A stretch of 32,121 bases of DNA from the IMG/VR virus record IMGVR_UViG_3300011129_000119, positions 1 to 32,121 of that record, one strand, 5' to 3'. This DNA is from a virus. Positions 12,889-21,596 of this stretch are shown here, in pieces; position 1 is the stretch's first letter, and every line of letters begins with the position of its first letter. A program made the translations under genes and the position numbers. The notes beneath the pieces are model-generated. The model was not told the DNA's origin and did not search any database. It worked only from the letters and a program-made list of their open reading frames with translations.

Positions 12889-13536
12889 TTAGGCCTTGGT
12901 CGCAATAATAATATCAACATACTGAACATCAAGGTTCATTGCTGTTCCAGTAAATGTACCTGTGGAGCCCTCATGATAATGCATTTGCCCACCACCCTCT
13001 TCTGTTGTCGGGTGAAGCGAGCCTGAAGTGCTAATTGGGCGACTCATTTGTACGCCATCCGAAGCTGAAATATTAAAGGTTTGTTGCCTCATGTTGTGAC
13101 TGTGAGCAGGCATCTGCAGCTGTGTAATAGCCCAACCCGCTACATTAACAGTAATTGTACCCGCTGGAGTTTGACTCGCAAATGCAGTTTCAAACGCCAC
13201 GGAGCCGCCAGTACCAACTGTTCCGTTGGTGATGCGGAGAGCCTTGTCGTTGTGTGTTGTGTCTTTTGTCCAGCCCGTGGGAGCGGCAGTCTGATTGAAC
13301 AGCATCTTCGTGCCAGACGGGAAGGCGTCAATAACCACACTGTTGATTGTAGCCGCATCAAAGTCGGGAGAGACAAGAGAGATGGTGCCGTCATTGACAT
13401 CAGCCAGGTCAGCCATCACTTCACGAATTGCGTTGTTAATATTCGCGGGGCTACAGCCCTCGTCAATGTTTTGATTTTGCACGTCTGTGTTGGAGGCAGC
13501 AGTGTTGCTGTAATCTCTGATACTATTCTTCGCCAT
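12889..13536 (-). CDS. tail fibre with collar-type tip domain
   Basis: The 215-residue protein has the same N-terminal module as the S74 fibre (residues 1-57). This is followed by a tail-collar-like domain: FPSGTKMLFNQTAAPTGWTK, then LQMPAHSHNM and MHYHEGSTG. The AHSH and HYH histidines resemble the metal-binding HxH motifs of short tail-fibre tips. It ends with a DVQYVDIIIATK strand, as in phage tail-collar proteins. With the neighbouring fibre it gives two alternative tips on one anchor. The gap to the upstream gene is 20 bases. Confidence 0.78.
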   Translation of the reverse strand: MAKNSIRDYSNTAASNTDVQNQNIDEGCSPANINNAIREVMADLADVNDGTISLVSPDFDAATINSVVIDAFPSGTKMLFNQTAAPTGWTKDTTHNDKALRITNGTVGTGGSVAFETAFASQTPAGTITVNVAGWAITQLQMPAHSHNMRQQTFNISASDGVQMSRPISTSGSLHPTTEEGGGQMHYHEGSTGTFTGTAMNLDVQYVDIIIATKA

Positions 13537-13556
13537 GATTTAGTTTCCTAATAAAG

Positions 13557-15500
13557 TTATTCACTGTCTCTTGTTGCCTGCTGGACCCCGCCCACCTGGC
13601 CGACACGCGTTAAGCCCCGAGAGATACGTTCCGCCGATTTGACCAATTCGACAAACCCTCCAGTGTCTTGAAGTGCGCGACGAACAACGTCGGGGTTCTC
13701 TTCCATGAGAAGCTGTGCTACCTGACGCTTCTGTTGGTCGGTTAGCTTTTCCCCCAGCGCGTTAACAGCCCTAGAAAGAAGTCGCGCTGCCGCCGCGGGG
13801 CTTCCAACTTTAGCGCCAGCCACGTCTACGGTGTTTTGCAACACTCCGCCCTTACCTTGTCGGGCGTACCTAGTAAGGCTCTCCATTGTATCGCTACCAC
13901 CCAGTACCTTGTTTTTGGTTTCCTGAGAGCGGGCAGCACGGTCAAGCATAGCAAAAGTTTTTTCATACGTGTCGCCAGGGAAAATTGTGCGGAATATCTT
14001 AGCCTCCTTTTTTTCCATGTCGGTAAGAACCCGAGGTAGTGTGGTGGCCCTGCCCGTCTCTTTTTTGCGGCGTATGGCGTCCATCATCCCCGCCCTAAAC
14101 GCTGATAGCGCCTCGCCACCCTTGCTCGACGCTTCTTCAAACGCCATTTCAATATCATCCGACGATTTTCCAAAAACCTTTTGGCCACTCTCAAAGAGCT
14201 CCGAGCCCTGCTCAATGGACGCCCACTTAGCCCGAGTGTCCTTCAGCTCAGGGGAAATATCATCCAGTTGGGCGCGAAGACGTTTTTCCAAAGCGTTGTA
14301 TTCAGCTCGAATCGGCCCCTCTATGTTCGCGGACTCAGCTTTTCCTCTTAAAGCCCTGCGAACCTGCTCAACTTCAAGAAGGCTTGGCACCCTGTTCGCA
14401 GAAACCACACCGTCCTTGCTCACACTAAACAATTCGGGAAGTTTTTTAAACTTCAGTAAAGCGTTGATTTGCTTAACAGTCTCTGGGGCAACAGATACGA
14501 TATCCTCAAGCTCACTCACAATTCGTGGGTCAAGCTCTCCCGCCGATTCGAATACCTTGTCATAAGCATCGCTAGCCTCAGTCTTGTTGGCCTTGACGCC
14601 CTTCTTAAACTGCATAATCACATTCGCGTCAGTTTCTGGGGACAATTCTTTCTGTACAGCCCTAGAGGCTTTTTCACGGAGCTCGGCGGGCCTTTCGGCT
14701 AATCGACGGACTGACTCATCACTGATTGAAGCCTTATAGCTACGCAGAGTGGCCTGGGCATTCGGGCTAAGGTCAGCAAGGATTTCACCGTTGGCGACGC
14801 GCTCGATTGCGTCATCAATATCAATTCCCGCGTTATTTGCAATATCTTGGAACTCTTGAGTTACGGCGTCAGAAGCCTTGCCGCCAAACTTTTTACTAGC
14901 CAAGTCTGCTAACTTGGACAAGCCTCTTCCTGCCAGCCTCAGTGTCTCCCCGCCGACAACAGCCCCAGCTCCGCCCAAGCCTGTCGCCACGGCCAAGCCG
15001 CCCACATCTTCCAATCGCTCAGACACACTTCCCTCACGACCACCAAGTTCATACCCCGCCCCGCCTGCAAAGCCGCCCACGAGAGGGCGCCCTACACGAT
15101 TTGCAATAGCCGCCATTCTGGATATATTAGCAGCGGCAGGTACTTGTCCACCAGGCAATCCCATCAAGGCTACTGTGGGAGCTAGGCCGCCAGCAAGCTC
15201 TGCCGCAGCCGACTGCACGGGGTAAACCTTTTGAGCCGCCGCCAACTTTTGACGCACGTCTGCAATGTATTCGTCATACGCCTCAGAGCTTGTACCGAGT
15301 AACCCCGACGCCGACAGAGGATTCATAACCGCAGCCTCTACCTCATCAGCTCCACGGAGGAGTAATCCCTGCGCGGCAAGACGTATGTTCTGAGTCGGGG
15401 TATTTTCCTCAGTCAAAACCTCACCCCCTCGAGGAGTTTTTAACTCGTCGGGAATATTACTGCCAAGGGCGCGGACTTCTTCGTCGTTTAATATGGTCAT
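13557..15500 (-). CDS. large internal virion (ejection) protein
   Basis: This 647-residue protein is the largest of three adjacent proteins of ejection type. The N-terminal 190 residues contain glycine-rich hydrophobic stretches (GGLAPTVALMGLPGG, GGFAGGAGYELGG, ATGLGGAGAVVGGE) suited to membrane insertion. The rest is helical and charged, with coiled-coil regions (EVEQVRRALRGKAES, NALEKRLRAQLDD). No lytic transglycosylase motif is visible. It matches the place of P22 gp16 or T7 gp16-like ejection proteins between the tail hub and the fibres. The ATG overlaps the previous stop (ATGA). The assignment rests on gene order and composition. Confidence 0.68.
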   Translation of the reverse strand: MTILNDEEVRALGSNIPDELKTPRGGEVLTEENTPTQNIRLAAQGLLLRGADEVEAAVMNPLSASGLLGTSSEAYDEYIADVRQKLAAAQKVYPVQSAAAELAGGLAPTVALMGLPGGQVPAAANISRMAAIANRVGRPLVGGFAGGAGYELGGREGSVSERLEDVGGLAVATGLGGAGAVVGGETLRLAGRGLSKLADLASKKFGGKASDAVTQEFQDIANNAGIDIDDAIERVANGEILADLSPNAQATLRSYKASISDESVRRLAERPAELREKASRAVQKELSPETDANVIMQFKKGVKANKTEASDAYDKVFESAGELDPRIVSELEDIVSVAPETVKQINALLKFKKLPELFSVSKDGVVSANRVPSLLEVEQVRRALRGKAESANIEGPIRAEYNALEKRLRAQLDDISPELKDTRAKWASIEQGSELFESGQKVFGKSSDDIEMAFEEASSKGGEALSAFRAGMMDAIRRKKETGRATTLPRVLTDMEKKEAKIFRTIFPGDTYEKTFAMLDRAARSQETKNKVLGGSDTMESLTRYARQGKGGVLQNTVDVAGAKVGSPAAAARLLSRAVNALGEKLTDQQKRQVAQLLMEENPDVVRRALQDTGGFVELVKSAERISRGLTRVGQVGGVQQATRDSE

Positions 15501-16615
15501 TTTCTAACAAGCCCCAACTGTCCGTTTAAGAGATAGTAAGCACCCTCAGGGAGAGATAAAACTTCAGCCTCATCAAAAACTTCAATCGGGTTCCTGGAAG
15601 AGCCCGTTCTGCCTTTATAGATAGAGTCTACGGTCATGCCAGGGAAATTCCTTTCATAATAGTTACCAGAACTTTTAATCATCCCTTCAAGGGCAATTTT
15701 TCTAGCCTTTCGCTTGGCCTCAACAGCCTCTTTGGTCTCCCCAGGAAGGCCAAACAGCTCCTTTTCTTTTCTAAAAAATTCGTCGTCACGGATGGCTGCA
15801 CCAGACTCTCGGCGCAGGGCGGCGTTTACAAACGCCTCTTTTGCCCTTGCATAAAGCTGCCCTTCGGCTGAACGGAAAAAGCCCTCAACTCCCATTGGGG
15901 CAACCCTAGCCCAGTAGTCTTTAGAACCTGTGGGGTCGTACCCGCGAGACTCCTCAAGGAGAGTTAAATCTCTTTCAGCGTTCCACATATTTGCCGCAAA
16001 TGTTCCACCCTTTGTTTCATTCTCGTTATACTTAGGTTCCTTTGAGCCAAGAGAAACTGCTTCATTAAAGGTCGGGAAACCCGCCTTAGCCAAATCCGTC
16101 CCAGGGACTTCAGAAATGCTCTGAATGCCACTTGCAGGGTCATACGTAGTTTGAGTCCTAGGTTTGGACAAAGAAAGCTCGGCTAATTTATAGTCTCTAA
16201 GTTGTTGTGGGCTGGCTGAGCCCGCCTCGATAAGTGGGCCAATTGTTCGGATTACATTCATGGCCTGAGCGGTCATCCCAGTTCCGCTAAACAGTCCACT
16301 GGTTTTGGATTGGGCAGACAGTAGACCAGCCTGGGCCGTCATCCTGTCAGACGCGGCCTTATCTTGCGCCGCTTGCTCTTCGGCGCGAAGCTGTGGTAGC
16401 TGCGCCGCAATCCCAGCGGGTGTAATATTGCGAAGCAGGTGTATGTTATTCAAAGTGGCAAGCTGTGGAGTGTTCATTCGTGCCTGTTGGTAGAATCGGT
16501 TTGTGTCGGCCATACCCTGGACCAAGCTAGGAACCACTCTGCGAAGCAAACCCTGCTGAGGTTGCTGCTGCTGCTGGGATTGTAACAATCCGCCATTTTT
16601 ATTTGAATTATACAT
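15497..16615 (-). CDS. internal virion/ejection protein with poly-Q N-terminus
   Basis: The 372-residue protein starts with SQQQQQPQQG (residues about 13-22), a glutamine-rich disordered arm, and continues as a helical protein with QLRAEEQAAQDKAASDRMTAQ coiled-coil-like sequence. The C-terminal half is more compact, with GKEPK-type turns, a long basic helix (EAVEAKRKARKIALEGMI) and a short beta end (YYLLNGQLGLV). It is the middle gene of the ejection set and is coupled by ATGA to the large ejection protein. It may correspond functionally to P22 gp20. There are no enzymatic motifs. Confidence 0.62.
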   Translation of the reverse strand: MYNSNKNGGLLQSQQQQQPQQGLLRRVVPSLVQGMADTNRFYQQARMNTPQLATLNNIHLLRNITPAGIAAQLPQLRAEEQAAQDKAASDRMTAQAGLLSAQSKTSGLFSGTGMTAQAMNVIRTIGPLIEAGSASPQQLRDYKLAELSLSKPRTQTTYDPASGIQSISEVPGTDLAKAGFPTFNEAVSLGSKEPKYNENETKGGTFAANMWNAERDLTLLEESRGYDPTGSKDYWARVAPMGVEGFFRSAEGQLYARAKEAFVNAALRRESGAAIRDDEFFRKEKELFGLPGETKEAVEAKRKARKIALEGMIKSSGNYYERNFPGMTVDSIYKGRTGSSRNPIEVFDEAEVLSLPEGAYYLLNGQLGLVRK

Positions 16616-16617
16616 AT

Positions 16618-17625
16618 CTAGTTTGTTCCAAATCCGCTAAAGTTCATCGGCTGATAAGTTGGCATCTGAGGCATATATGAGGAAGCGCTTGGGGTCCCAA
16701 GGCTCATGGGAACTCCAGGACCAGGCGCCAAAGGAGGAGGGCCTGAGTTGCGATTAGCGCCAACATATGCACCTGCACCCGCAAGTAGACCTTGCGCTAG
16801 GATGTCTCCCGTCGATGCTTGAGGGGTTCCGTAGATAGGCTGGGTGCTTTCAGAGCCGACATTTAAGCTGCGGGCAATATCAGAGCCCCTCTCTAGGGCA
16901 GTGACATCTGCTTGACGCAATGCATACTCCTGACTTGGCAGTAAGTTCCCGAACTGCATTCCACGACCAATGTCTGCGTATCGGGCGGCCTCAATTTGTT
17001 CGGCTACATTTACACCCTGTGAAAGCTGATTGGCCTGCTGAGCGGCTGTGCTAGATAGACCACCCGCTGCTTGTAAAATGTTTCTCGTATCATCTTGACG
17101 CGCCTGAAGGGCCAACGGAGAAAATGCACCAACAGATGCATTCGCCAAAGAATCTGCAAAAGCGTTACTACCCATTCGACCACCCTGTGCGAACTGAGAT
17201 ACGGTTGGCATCATTGCCCTGTCAACAGCCCGCTGACTGGCCGCCAAAAACTCTGGGGATGACATGGAAGCGCCCGCTTGCCCTACACCCCTGTAAAGCT
17301 CCGCAGACTCTTGTGGAAGCTGGCCCCCAAGCAAGGTGGAAGCAGCCTGTTCCTCAAGCCCTCCAAACTGGTTTCCAGCAGCCGCCCTGTCCATACCCCT
17401 CTGTATCAGGTCCCTCTCATATTGAGAGTATGTCTGAATATCACCCAAAAGACCACGGCTTTGAATACCCTCAAAGTCCCCAGCCAATTGGGCGTAAGAG
17501 CCCTGCAACTCCTGCATTGGGCGAACGCTTGTTGTCGCCGTTCCAACTTGGCCCGCGCCCTTACCCGCCTGTGAAGCGCCGTATACTGTTGATGCTGCGG
17601 TTACTGCTGTTGCTGCCCAAGTCAT
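16618..17625 (-). CDS. internal virion/ejection protein (T7 gp14/P22 gp7-like role)
   Basis: The 335-residue protein begins with a hydrophobic small-residue segment (MTWAATAVTAASTVYGASQAGKGAG), a pattern common in phage internal proteins that enter the host membrane. It then has Gln/Ala-rich helices (AAQQANQLSQGVNVAEQIEA) and a disordered C-terminus rich in Pro, Met and Ser (GPPPLAPGPGVPM, MPTYQPMNFSGFG). It is the first of the three ejection genes and precedes the poly-Q protein by two bases. It probably leaves the virion at infection to form the periplasm-spanning conduit. Confidence 0.6.
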   Translation of the reverse strand: MTWAATAVTAASTVYGASQAGKGAGQVGTATTSVRPMQELQGSYAQLAGDFEGIQSRGLLGDIQTYSQYERDLIQRGMDRAAAGNQFGGLEEQAASTLLGGQLPQESAELYRGVGQAGASMSSPEFLAASQRAVDRAMMPTVSQFAQGGRMGSNAFADSLANASVGAFSPLALQARQDDTRNILQAAGGLSSTAAQQANQLSQGVNVAEQIEAARYADIGRGMQFGNLLPSQEYALRQADVTALERGSDIARSLNVGSESTQPIYGTPQASTGDILAQGLLAGAGAYVGANRNSGPPPLAPGPGVPMSLGTPSASSYMPQMPTYQPMNFSGFGTN

Positions 17626-17627
17626 AT

Positions 17628-18200
17628 CTAATTCCTAATTTCCGATAACAGTCTCTCTAATTCAGAACTGTCTTTGGGGTTTAAATTTACTTCATCAAAG
17701 TTCTTTGCCATAACTTCCTCTTCAACGTCTTTTATATTTGTGGACTCAGACGGGTGAACGGTAACAAAAAAACAATCTTCGTGGACGTAAACTATACGCT
17801 TCGTCCCAACTTCTGTAATAGAATAGTAGGGTGCTTTCACTCTTTTTGTAACACCTTTTTCAACAATTGTCACATCCCCCTCCAGCAAAAAAATAGGATG
17901 ATTTGTGTTGTGTATTTTACTTACAATTATGTGATTTGCTGGCGCCCTAAATTCTCTAATATACTGCTTCTCTGTAAAGTTGTGCTCTACTGGCATGACA
18001 ACATTAAGCATGTTCTCACCCAATGCGTCGTCGCTGGACTCAACCTGTTTTTGGAACTCATCTATGTAGCCCTGCCAAGCCTTATCCGCTTTTTCGCGCT
18101 GCATAAAATTCCAAACGGTTTCGAAGTCAAATGGGAACTTACTCTGGTCTCCACCCAAGGACTCTTCAAAACCAACTCTAGCTAATTCCTTGCTATCCAT
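17628..18200 (-). CDS. cupin-domain protein of the virion module
   Basis: The 190-residue protein has a cupin-type beta-barrel in residues about 75-155. The first conserved block includes KIHNTNHPIFLLEGDVTI, with His pairs and a glycine-containing turn, and the second YVHEDCFFVTVHPSE. The histidines could bind a metal. The N-terminus is helical (ESLGGDQSKFPFDFETVWN) and the C-terminus acidic. It stands between the tail hub cluster and the ejection genes, so it may be structural or an assembly factor rather than metabolic. A strong GGGG site precedes the ATG. Enzymatic activity is not predictable. Confidence 0.65.
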   Translation of the reverse strand: MDSKELARVGFEESLGGDQSKFPFDFETVWNFMQREKADKAWQGYIDEFQKQVESSDDALGENMLNVVMPVEHNFTEKQYIREFRAPANHIIVSKIHNTNHPIFLLEGDVTIVEKGVTKRVKAPYYSITEVGTKRIVYVHEDCFFVTVHPSESTNIKDVEEEVMAKNFDEVNLNPKDSSELERLLSEIRN

Positions 18201-18211
18201 TTCATATCCCC

Positions 18212-18517
18212 TTAACCAATAATTACATATCCAAAGTCATGGTCGTGTCCGTCGTTCTGAGCGCCTACCACAAAGCTGCCATTATTGCGCGTTTGAACCC
18301 AAGGGTGGTTGTGGCTACCATCGCCGCCAATGGGTGTGAATAATATGATGCTATTTACGCTGGCACGGCGGTCAGTAATAGTTAGCTGGGTTGTGTTCGC
18401 GCTAATAGTAAACTCACCCGTAGAGTTAATCTTACCCTCTAGGATATTATTCACTACCTCAGAAATCTGACGCGGTGTTCCGCCCTGTTTTGGAAGGTTG
18501 CGGTATTGGTTAGCCAT
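18212..18517 (-). CDS. 101-residue beta-rich virion protein
   Basis: The 101-residue product has a helical start (NLPKQGGTPRQISEVVNNIL, like other fibre or attachment N-termini). This is followed by a beta-sandwich-like remainder with repeated short strands (TGEFTISANTTQLTITDRR) and a histidine-rich end (GDGSHNHPW, GHDHDFGYVIIG). It overlaps the tail-hub stop (TAATG). It may be a small tail or capsid accessory that binds a metal ion or sugars. The family is not recognised by name. Confidence 0.58.
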   Translation of the reverse strand: MANQYRNLPKQGGTPRQISEVVNNILEGKINSTGEFTISANTTQLTITDRRASVNSIILFTPIGGDGSHNHPWVQTRNNGSFVVGAQNDGHDHDFGYVIIG

Positions 18518-19995
18518 TATCGGCGCCCCGTAGCTTTCCCGTCAACATCAATACCCTGGGCGTGGTTCCAGTCCCCAGATATATTTAAACGGACACGGTG
18601 AAACTTTCCACTTGAGCGAGTGGGGCAAAAATTGTCGTCGTTCAAAGAAGAGGGCGGGCCAAAGTCAGAATTTGAAGTCTGAACACTTCTGCTTGAAACC
18701 TGTGATGTTAATGTGTAATCAGAGCCCGAATTGCTTTCCACGTATGGTATTACTCCTGTAATCACCGACGAGTGACCAGCTTTAAGGTCAAACTCAGAAG
18801 TCTCAATAACCGCTGAAAGATTTTGCCCAGTAAACGACTGGATTCTCTTGTCCCTAGAGCCCGCAAAAAAGAACTCTCCCCCTTTGTATATTTCAGAGTC
18901 AAGAGAGCTAGGGAGTGCATCCAAATCAGAAGATATATTAACAAGGCCTTCAAGAGTGTAGCCAGCAGTAAATAATGGAGCCATAGCGTCCAGACCAATA
19001 TTAGCAGTGCTCCAGCTATCCGTTGCATAGTTATACATTATCATTTCGTCTGGCGTCCCGTCACCCGAATTTACAGACGCATACGACCAAAACACAACCT
19101 GACGAAGAGGGTCCACAACAGAACTCATTCTGCCAGAGAACTCAGACTCAAAGCGTTTTAGGAAATATTTATTTACCCTCTCAGCGCCAATTGGTTTACT
19201 TGTCTGGCCATCAAACATGTAGAACCCATCGTCTGAAAGATAAAAGACCATGTGACCAATGTTGCAAACAGAGTTTGGTATCTTGCAACCCTTTTGCAAC
19301 TGCACCTTGTCAAACTCAAAAATTAGCGGGGACCCAACGTACTGTCCTCGCACGATTCCCTTTTCCATAAGTATGGTCGCGTATTCACCACCGACCAAAC
19401 CTGTTACGGAACCAAGGTCGGCAATATCCTGGAAGTCAGCCTGGGTAGTTGCACTAGGTGCCCAGCTGTCATAGTCATTGATTCCAGACCACCGTACTCG
19501 ATACGGCTTTTCGCCATCAGTTGGGTCGTTTGTGTATCCGCACATGACGAAGTCTCGCACCACCGCAATGTATTTTGCTTTCGGCGGAGAGCCAGCAAGG
19601 TCCGAAAATCTGCCGCCGCCAGCCGCTGTAATTGTTTGAATATTGTCGCTGTAGTTAGTGGCGATTACTTCTTCTCCAAACTGAACAAATCTCCAGTTAA
19701 GCCCATCCCCAGTGGAGTAAGAGGCGTCAGTTGTTTTAGATACATCTTCTAAGCTAGAATCTGTCGCGTCAAGTTTGTACAGAGAATTTTCGTCTCCGAC
19801 GTACAAGGCGCTGCTAGCAGCATCGTCTTTGGCGGCTGTCATTCCCCTGATGTACTTGTTTGCAGCCCCAGAGAACGGTTGAGCATCCTTAAATGGTCCA
19901 TATCCAGATGCAGTGGGGACTACATTCGTTGCTACAGTAGAGCCGCCGTTTTGATAAAAAGGCTGGTCTGGTAAAAATTTTCCAAACTTAATCAT
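18517..19995 (-). CDS. tail hub/nozzle protein (P22 gp10-like)
   Basis: The 492-residue protein is beta-rich throughout and has the beginning typical of podoviral gp10-like hub proteins (FGKFLPDQPFYQNGGSTVATNVVPTASGYGPF). Blade-like repeats such as LYVGDENSLYKLD, VRWSGINDYDSW and MVFYLSDDGFYMFDG follow, consistent with a propeller. It should close the portal channel and carry fibres. It lies downstream of the connector genes, matching the order portal, scaffold, capsid, connector, hub. ATGA coupling links it to the repeat protein upstream. Confidence 0.72.
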   Translation of the reverse strand: MIKFGKFLPDQPFYQNGGSTVATNVVPTASGYGPFKDAQPFSGAANKYIRGMTAAKDDAASSALYVGDENSLYKLDATDSSLEDVSKTTDASYSTGDGLNWRFVQFGEEVIATNYSDNIQTITAAGGGRFSDLAGSPPKAKYIAVVRDFVMCGYTNDPTDGEKPYRVRWSGINDYDSWAPSATTQADFQDIADLGSVTGLVGGEYATILMEKGIVRGQYVGSPLIFEFDKVQLQKGCKIPNSVCNIGHMVFYLSDDGFYMFDGQTSKPIGAERVNKYFLKRFESEFSGRMSSVVDPLRQVVFWSYASVNSGDGTPDEMIMYNYATDSWSTANIGLDAMAPLFTAGYTLEGLVNISSDLDALPSSLDSEIYKGGEFFFAGSRDKRIQSFTGQNLSAVIETSEFDLKAGHSSVITGVIPYVESNSGSDYTLTSQVSSRSVQTSNSDFGPPSSLNDDNFCPTRSSGKFHRVRLNISGDWNHAQGIDVDGKATGRR

Positions 19996-20576
19996 TGTCT
20001 ATTCCATCCTTCTGAGCCCTCGGAAACTATACTCCAGACTTCAGAACCTTCAGTGATATTACTCCAGCTCTCCGAGCCTTCGGAAACTATAGACCATTCT
20101 TCGCCTAAAATCTCTACTCCAGTTTCTGTAAATGTAACAAAAGAAGACATAATGGATTGGGCATCAAATATTCCAAACGCTGTAGCTTCCATAATAGCTT
20201 GCGTTTGCATAGTTGCATTTCCAGTAAGAAGAACTCCGCCCTCTGCAACCATGGACGCTGGGCCTGCCAGCATAGATGCGCCAAACTGTATGCGAATACC
20301 CTCAGCAGATACGGACGCGGAGACGCTTGTGTCACCCTCACCAAACTGAATACGAATACCTGCTGGCGACATAGACGCGGTAACAGAAGGAGCCGCGCCA
20401 CCAAACTGTATTCTAACAGCATTAGAAGATACAGACGCAGACGCGCTAACTGTTGAAGCACCCTCGCGGATGGCCACAGTGTTCCAAAATGAATTGTCTA
20501 GTGGGTAGTTGGGGACAGCTTCAAGAGGCCCCCAGCTATCAAGCTGCTCTAGTGTTGGCCCAACAATATCGGCCAT
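19992..20576 (-). CDS. repeat-containing virion protein
   Basis: The 194-residue protein begins with QLDSWGPLEAVPNYPLDNSFW, then shows three beta-repeat units of about 25 residues, each ending in RIQFG (VRIQFGGAA, IRIQFGEGD, IRIQFGASM). Near the C-terminus are tandem EGSExWS units (EEWSIVSEGSES, WSNITEGSEV, WSIVSEGSEG). The repeats suggest a fibrous or solenoid-like surface protein, perhaps for attachment or decoration. The final gene product ends in Trp-Asn-Arg-Gln. Its neighbours are the hub and a tail-protein-like gene. The function is inferred from context. Confidence 0.6.
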   Translation of the reverse strand: MADIVGPTLEQLDSWGPLEAVPNYPLDNSFWNTVAIREGASTVSASASVSSNAVRIQFGGAAPSVTASMSPAGIRIQFGEGDTSVSASVSAEGIRIQFGASMLAGPASMVAEGGVLLTGNATMQTQAIMEATAFGIFDAQSIMSSFVTFTETGVEILGEEWSIVSEGSESWSNITEGSEVWSIVSEGSEGWNRQ

Positions 20577-20580
20577 AACA

Positions 20581-20970
20581 CTAAGCCGCCGTAATGTCTA
20601 TGCCCGAAGCGGCAACTTTAAAGATGTCACCATCTGCGATTGTCTTGGAGGCTGTCAGGGCAGAGTGAAACAACAAGTTTCCGCCAGTCAACGCATCCCA
20701 AATACCAACGTGAGTAATGGTTCCCCAATCGCCGCCACTAGCAGCAGAAAACTCAACAGCAGCACTGTTAGATGCCGTGCCAGAGGAAGACGCATCAAAA
20801 GCCATCGACTTGCGAGCATAAGCAAAGCCACTAACTTCAGCGCCTGTGCCAGCGTCAGTAGGGTCAGCAGTGTGAAGGCCGACATAAACAGCAGCAGGAG
20901 CTGAGGTGCTTGCCGTGCCGAGGAAGTGGTCGAGAAACTTATTCTCAAGGTAGTCGCTCATTGCGCTCAT
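20581..20970 (-). CDS. tail/virion structural protein
   Basis: The 129-residue protein starts MSAMSDYLENKFLDHFLGT, followed by a compact beta-structure with VYVGLHTADPTDAGTGAEVSG, WGTITHVGIWDALTGGN and ASKTIADGD. This pattern (VYVGLHTADP then HVGIWDA) is seen in a family of small phage tail-fibre or tail proteins found across marine phages. The start overlaps the connector's stop (ATGA); a second ATG nine bases in is also possible. It would belong to the tail or connector assembly. Confidence 0.65.
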   Translation of the reverse strand: MSAMSDYLENKFLDHFLGTASTSAPAAVYVGLHTADPTDAGTGAEVSGFAYARKSMAFDASSSGTASNSAAVEFSAASGGDWGTITHVGIWDALTGGNLLFHSALTASKTIADGDIFKVAASGIDITAA

Positions 20971-21596
20971 GTTAATTCTCCGTAGTCAGATTTTATTTGA
21001 AGGGCAGAGCCCGCGTGTTTTCCGCGCTCTTCTTCTCGTTTAATTTCTTCGATGGCGCGTCCAAACAACTGTTCGTACACAGAGGTTTTTGCGTCATCCA
21101 TTAGGTATACACTAGCAGCTGCCAATGTTCCATAAAGATATGCGTCTGGGTGTCGAGTTAAAATAGTGTTTACCGTGTTGGAGTCCGATAAATCCTGGAC
21201 GCCCTCGGAGTATACAATCTCTGCGGTGTACGCAGAGCCAGGTGTCGGGGCGAACTTCACCTCTCCACCGATAATTGTGTAGCAACGTGGTTGGCCAGAC
21301 TCGAGGTTGGGGTACAGTTCGTTTATTTTTGTTGGGGTGTAGTACTCAAGGACCTCTGTTGGTGTCGTATTCAACTTAACAAGTCGAATAGAGCGAAGGT
21401 CCGTTGGAAGGGAAACGAATGCGTCACCCTCAGTCAAGGTCGCCGTCGCTCGTTTTTCTTGACTACGAGCCTGGAGCTCACGAGACATGCGGGCCTCAGC
21501 TAACGAAATAAAATCAGGTATCTGCGAAGTCATGTCGTCGCGGGCCAAGAAGTTGGCGACAGATGATTGCAGCTCTGAGTAGTTAGTGATTGCCAT
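20967..21596 (-). CDS. head-to-tail connector/adaptor protein
   Basis: This 209-residue protein resembles the adaptor proteins of SU10- and P22-like phages (gp4 role). It has a helical N-terminus (MAITNYSELQSSVANFLARDD, then IPDFISLAEARMSREL), a beta-rich centre (FVSLPTDLRSIRLVKLN, AYTAEIVYSEG) and a helical C-terminus (SVYLMDDAKTSVYEQLF, GRAIEEIKREEERGK). It would dock on the portal ring and link it to the hub. TAATG coupling with the upstream small gene fits assembly-line expression. Confidence 0.75.
   Translation of the reverse strand: MAITNYSELQSSVANFLARDDMTSQIPDFISLAEARMSRELQARSQEKRATATLTEGDAFVSLPTDLRSIRLVKLNTTPTEVLEYYTPTKINELYPNLESGQPRCYTIIGGEVKFAPTPGSAYTAEIVYSEGVQDLSDSNTVNTILTRHPDAYLYGTLAAASVYLMDDAKTSVYEQLFGRAIEEIKREEERGKHAGSALQIKSDYGELT

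Noticed and set aside
13969-14565. 198-residue rightward frame inside the ejection gene
   Set aside because: Serine-rich shadow of the large ejection protein; no start signal and no rightward transcription here.
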